NCBI GenBank assembly: GCA_002633025.1
Contig: NMRB01001186.1
Span: 3,294 to 67,293 of the forward strand
DNA: 64,000 nucleotides
Direction of reading: 5' to 3'
DNA from: Notospermus geniculatus
Taxonomy: Eukaryota > Nemertea > Pilidiophora > Heteronemertea > Lineidae
In this document: positions 60,610-64,000 of the stretch, piece by piece
Position numbering within the stretch: position 1 is the first letter of the stretch
How the letters are laid out: every line of letters starts with the position of its first letter
Translations under genes and position numbers: made by a program
The notes under the pieces: generated by a model
Database searches by the model: none
The model's input: only the letters and a program-made list of their open reading frames with translations
Told to the model about the DNA's origin: nothing

Positions 60610-61542
60610 TACATATTATGACTTCGCTCTCAATAGGCAATAAAAATTTCACAGGGTGTCCCCCTAAATTGTTCCGAGTACCATTCAGCAGTGACAGTTT
60701 GCTGCAACATGCTGTCTTAGTGTGAGGTTTTGAACCATTCAAAGCCACAGATCCCCTGGATCTATCCATCAGCAACTCAACTTCAAATTCTTTGAATTCA
60801 AATTCCTTTTTGGACACCCTTCAAAGCTCTTCGCTAATGACCTATCACCATTGCCTGGGTTGAGCTTTTGAGACTGACAGAATATAAATACTGTCATAAT
60901 GTTACTGTGCATCTTTTATTTAGTGCCACCTGGAGGGGGTCACATTTGTCAACAAATATCTTCACAGAGTTTCGAACATGTGCGTTTTGAAAATGAATTT
61001 TTTTGACGATATTCAAATATATGTGAGCTATCTCGGAGTACGTAAATGAAAATGATAGTTGTTGGACACCTTTCTCAATATTTATGCCAATATGCCATAA
61101 TTTGCATCTGTAGAATTCAGCTCAACCCAGTCAATCAATGTGGCTGTTTAAAGTGAGTGGGCTGGACCAAAATTTTAATGGCCCAAGCTACTCACCTTAA
61201 ACTCCACATCCACCAGTGCTGCTCGATTGGTTTATCAAAGGCCGAGCGGTGTGTGGATTGTCTGTGATTCATGCACCTAAAAGATCCCTTGGGATCATTC
61301 GTAAAGAGTAGGGGAATCTCCCCGGTCCCAGGTTTCCATCCTCTACAATTCAGTCAAATGGGACACACAGGAGTCCCCAGGTCACTAAATGCAATATTCA
61401 TCCTAACTGATGGTGACGATCACGACTTCGAATCCTATCTTCAGATTCAAGGTGAAACTGAATGTGTGTCCATAAGGGCTACCTGAATGAAAACAACCTA
61501 TTTTTCAGGACCTAAATTTAATGGTAACACCTGGACTCCTAA

Positions 61543-61863
61543 AGCTATGTGCACACAGAGCTTAGTGCTTGCACGATCATAGCCGCAAGCCTCTTCGAGA
61601 GGACGCAAGGCCCAAGAAATCTCTGTGTGCACCTGAGGCCGCAAGCCGTTAGTGCTTGCGTCCCGAGGCGCAGTCGGAATCGTAAATATCAATTTTTTTA
61701 TATTTGGCGCAGCCGTATACGCCCAGCCACAGGACGCAAGGCCGTGCAAAGATCCTTGCGCCATTGTGTTCACACAGCGGCGCAAGGATTTAGAGGACTG
61801 CGTGATGCAAGGTTTCGCTGCCGCTAAGATCGCGCAAGCACTAAGCTTTGTGTGTACATAGCT
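61543..61863. mobile_element. PIF/Harbinger-type MITE (TAA target duplication), copy-2-specific
   Basis: AGCTATGTGCACACAGAGCT is mirrored by AGCTTTGTGTGTACATAGCT. TAA flanks both ends (61540-61542 and 61864-61866). Copy 1 reads ACTCCTAACAGAATG without interruption near 48236. The element is 321 bp with GCGCAAGG-type inner repeats. Confidence 0.9.
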
Positions 61864-62465
61864 TAACAGAATGATAGAAAATCCCACCCTTTGTATCAAC
61901 GGAATGTGTTTGTCTTGGGACTGAAAAGCATTCCATTTTGTTGTTATGAAGGAATGGGACAACATCAATGACCTGTCAACAGCATGCAAACCCACAAGTA
62001 CAGGTGATTCTGGTGTAGCAGGGATCACATCACCCTGGAATCTAATCCAGTTTAAATGTTCAATGAGGGCTGAGGACAACATCGACATACAACAGCAGAG
62101 TGTTGTGACCCGGACTTTCATTCCTAGGACTTTCCCCTCTGATACACCGACTGTACAAATTAAGTGAACGAAAACCGTCTGTTTACTTTTTCAATGCCTT
62201 CAATGATTCATTACTCGACTCAACAACTCTCCAACAAGTGAGGAAATCTCAACCCTGGTAACAACTGAACATGTTTGTCTTTTGCCCTGAAAAAGCATTC
62301 TGTTCTGTTGTTTTTGAAGGACTGAGACAACTCCAACACAATAGGCCTGCACGTACACACACCTTCATGAATCAAAACTGCCTGTTTACAAACTTCTTCA
62401 GGGCTGCTGATGATGTGCTCCTTAACATCACAACAATCTCAACATGCACTGGCTGTGGGCCTTAA

Positions 62466-62689
62466 CCCGCTAACTGAGGAATTTTTTTTAGTTCTAATTT
62501 TTTTCTTTAAAAAAAATTGCCACAAAAAGGCATTTGACACACAAGGTTCCAGGTGTGATATAACGTCCTACGCACTGTGACACGCCGTTTCCTTGCAAGG
62601 CGTACTATTACGCGTTACGCAAGCAACGATCCTCTGGTGTTTCTGGGGATTCCAAGGATTCCATAATGACGTCCTACCCAGTTAACGGG
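62466..62689. mobile_element. piggyBac-type MITE (TTAA target site), copy-2-specific
   Basis: CCCGCTAACTG is mirrored by CAGTTAACGGG, with TTAA on both sides (62462-62465, 62690-62693). Copy 1 has an uninterrupted CCTTGAACTGTATG near 49039. The length is 224 bp. TTAA plus CCC ends is the piggyBac signature. Confidence 0.82.
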
Positions 62690-62794
62690 TTAAAGTGTAT
62701 GCAGGTCCCTATGAATACTTGATTGAAAACCATGAATTTTGTTTTTTCAGGGTCTTTAATGAAAGAATACTAGAGAAATGTTTTCACATGACAT

Positions 62795-62900
62795 TTGATC
62801 CATCCTGAGACTCAGGTCATTTCACTCGGCCATCGCCTCCCTTATGAAGAAGAGGGGCGACGTAGAAGATGCGTCTGAATGACCCTGTTTTGAGAGGATG
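62795..62900. mobile_element. 106-bp insertion directly behind the stop codon of WDR6 copy 2
   Basis: GACAT occurs on both sides (62790-62794 and 62901-62905), while copy 1 has a single GACAT (49188-49192). The ends CATCCTGAGACTCAGGTCATT and AATGACCCTGTTTTGAGAGGATG are roughly inverted. The insertion sits within five bases of the stop codon and forms the start of the 3' UTR. Confidence 0.7.
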
Positions 62901-62904
62901 GACA

Positions 62905-64000
62905 TCATCTTGAATCTTTATGCTGCCCATACTGAAGAAGTTGAAGACCAGTTCCAGCCAACACCACACAATTATCATCCCTGAAATGGAAAATAACCAC
63001 AATTCTTCATGTGAGCCAGCTTCCCTAACATCACATCACAAGAACAAAACTACATTTACGGGTTTCAGAAATCACCGCGGCAGATTTTAACTCGCACAAA
63101 TGACACGATTTGTGTAGTGTTCAACCTACCCCAAAGTCCAATGATCACAGGCAGCAACATCAGCTACATCCACAAACTTCACTTCACAGATCTCGAGAGT
63201 CTGAAAACATAATTTAATTGAGTGTTATACAAAGAGTGAAAGGTTGGAACTTGGACGAGAATATTCTAAGAAATGTGTAAAACTAAAAGAATGTAGGCCT
63301 ACTGAATGAATCAGTGAAAAGTGTTGAACACTAGCACTGGAAGTGCAAAACAAACGTCTTATGACAACTATACAATACTCAAGATTTAAAAGAAATTTGC
63401 GTACTTCCTTTTCCAGTGACCAGTTCCAAATAATAGCTCTTTGATCTATAGAAACAGTCAGCAATTGCAGCCCTTTTAGGAAACAAATTCCAGTTATCTG
63501 AGCAGCATGAGCGAACAAATGACGAACTTGTCTCCCAGGAACTGCATCATTCGAATCTCTGATGGAGAATTCCGTCAGCACGAGTGCATTGTCATCGCCA
63601 CCGCTTGCCAAAAGATAGACATCAGCTGAAATTGAAATCCAAAATTGAGCACAAAAACAACACATAAAATGACAGTACCCGGTATAAGTAAAGTCGTCTC
63701 TGATATTTGCAGATTTTCGACCCCAACCAGGGTCTTCCTCAGGCATTTTCTTGTCGAGATCCCAAAAGTGAAGCTTCTGGGATCTTCACTTCTGGGATCT
63801 CTACTAGAAAGTGCCCGAGGAAGACCCCGGTTGGGGACAAAAGTTAGCTAAATTGAAAGATAGGAATAGTATCTTCGGATTGTAGATCTTCGACTGGATA
63901 ACTTTTGCTTCAGAACTGAAAAAACAAACTTACTCTCAATTTTCTTGACAGCGATGGCATTCACTCCTGACTGGTGGGCAGGAATGACACAGGATGGCTC
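62905..64000 (-). CDS. WDR6: WDR6 second copy, last four exons (runs off the window)
   Basis: Exons are 63934-64000 (cut by the window edge), 63405-63625, 63130-63200 and 62905-62980, with the same splice sites and phases as copy 1. All are open: SIRDSNDAVPGRQVRHLFAH, then SIDQRAIIWNWSLEKE, DVADVAACDHWTLG and the end LQYGQHKDSR. Compared with copy 1 there are several amino-acid changes (Ser to Asn, Arg to Pro, Gly to Ala, Val to Ile, Lys to Gln) and one residue fewer at the C-terminus. No disabling change is visible. It is either a real tandem paralogue or the other allele placed in the same scaffold. Confidence 0.92.
63714..63842. mobile_element. Foldback element in the copy 2 intron
   Basis: Counterpart of 50370-50498, at the same place between the last-but-three and last-but-two exons. 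It differs by a few substitutions (CCAACCAGGG for CCAACCGGGG at the left end), so its pairing is slightly weaker. Confidence 0.83.

Larger units (their letters stand above)
57711..60644. other. No gene recognised; three or four MITEs
   Basis: This interval lies between the GANAB 3' end and the second WDR6 flank. It holds the elements at 58188, 59217, 59988 and 60430 and otherwise AT-rich sequence with several AATAAA motifs (about 58465, 59325). No open frame exceeds 80 codons. Confidence 0.6.
60645..62904. repeat. Duplicated 3' flank of WDR6, copy 2
   Basis: This matches 47337-49191 in order and orientation. It carries three insertions absent from copy 1 (61543-61863, 62466-62689, 62795-62900) and lacks the two insertions specific to copy 1. 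Confidence 0.9.

Noticed and set aside
1-64000. A CRISPR array, prokaryotic operon or viral genome
   Set aside because: There are no regularly spaced direct repeats, no ribosome-binding sites or long adjacent ORFs, and no viral or reverse-transcriptase motifs; the spliced genes show this is animal DNA.

Overview
This is a stretch of animal nuclear genome, not a prokaryotic or viral one. Genes are split into short exons by introns with GT-AG boundaries. Exons of 72 nt encode single leucine-rich repeats. Non-coding DNA is full of miniature inverted-repeat transposons (MITEs), tRNA-derived SINE fragments and the motifs GGCCTA and TACATGTA. That texture suggests a marine invertebrate, perhaps an echinoderm or another non-vertebrate deuterostome; this is an impression, not a proof. 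One single-base N, one 535-base N run and several near-identical duplicated blocks show a draft assembly in which uncollapsed haplotypes are possible.

Layout. (1) Positions 7670-24941, minus strand: the 5' half of an adhesion GPCR of subfamily A (ADGRA2/ADGRA3, GPR124/GPR125-like). Signal peptide plus LRRNT, four 72-nt LRR exons and an LRRCT exon all join in frame. Later exons (Ig, hormone-receptor, GAIN, 7TM) were not found and probably lie beyond position 1. (2) 24565-30790: the region with its first exon is present twice, and the second copy cuts the exon at a single N. Between the copies lie repeats, including a GGGATCCC-rich array. (3) 33613-37711: a 2.05-kb tandem duplication. Each unit may carry an unrecognised two-exon gene on the minus strand behind a CCAAT/CRE promoter, and one copy is frameshifted. 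(4) 38853-43155, plus strand: a possible small four-exon gene of unknown function with two related internal exons. (5) 49192-55907, minus strand: a complete 17-exon WDR6 gene (about 1094 codons). (6) 56257-56791: assembly gap, followed by the C-terminal 182 codons of GANAB (glucosidase II alpha) on the plus strand. (7) 60645-64000: a second copy of the WDR6 3' end and its downstream flank, running off the window.

The recognised genes have unrelated housekeeping or signalling roles: WDR6 in tRNA 2'-O-methylation with FTSJ1, GANAB in ER N-glycan trimming, and ADGRA in Wnt/adhesion signalling. Nothing indicates an operon or a functional cluster. I see no new defence or metabolic system. The most informative feature is the pair of WDR6 flanks, which act as filled and empty sites for five different mobile-element insertions.
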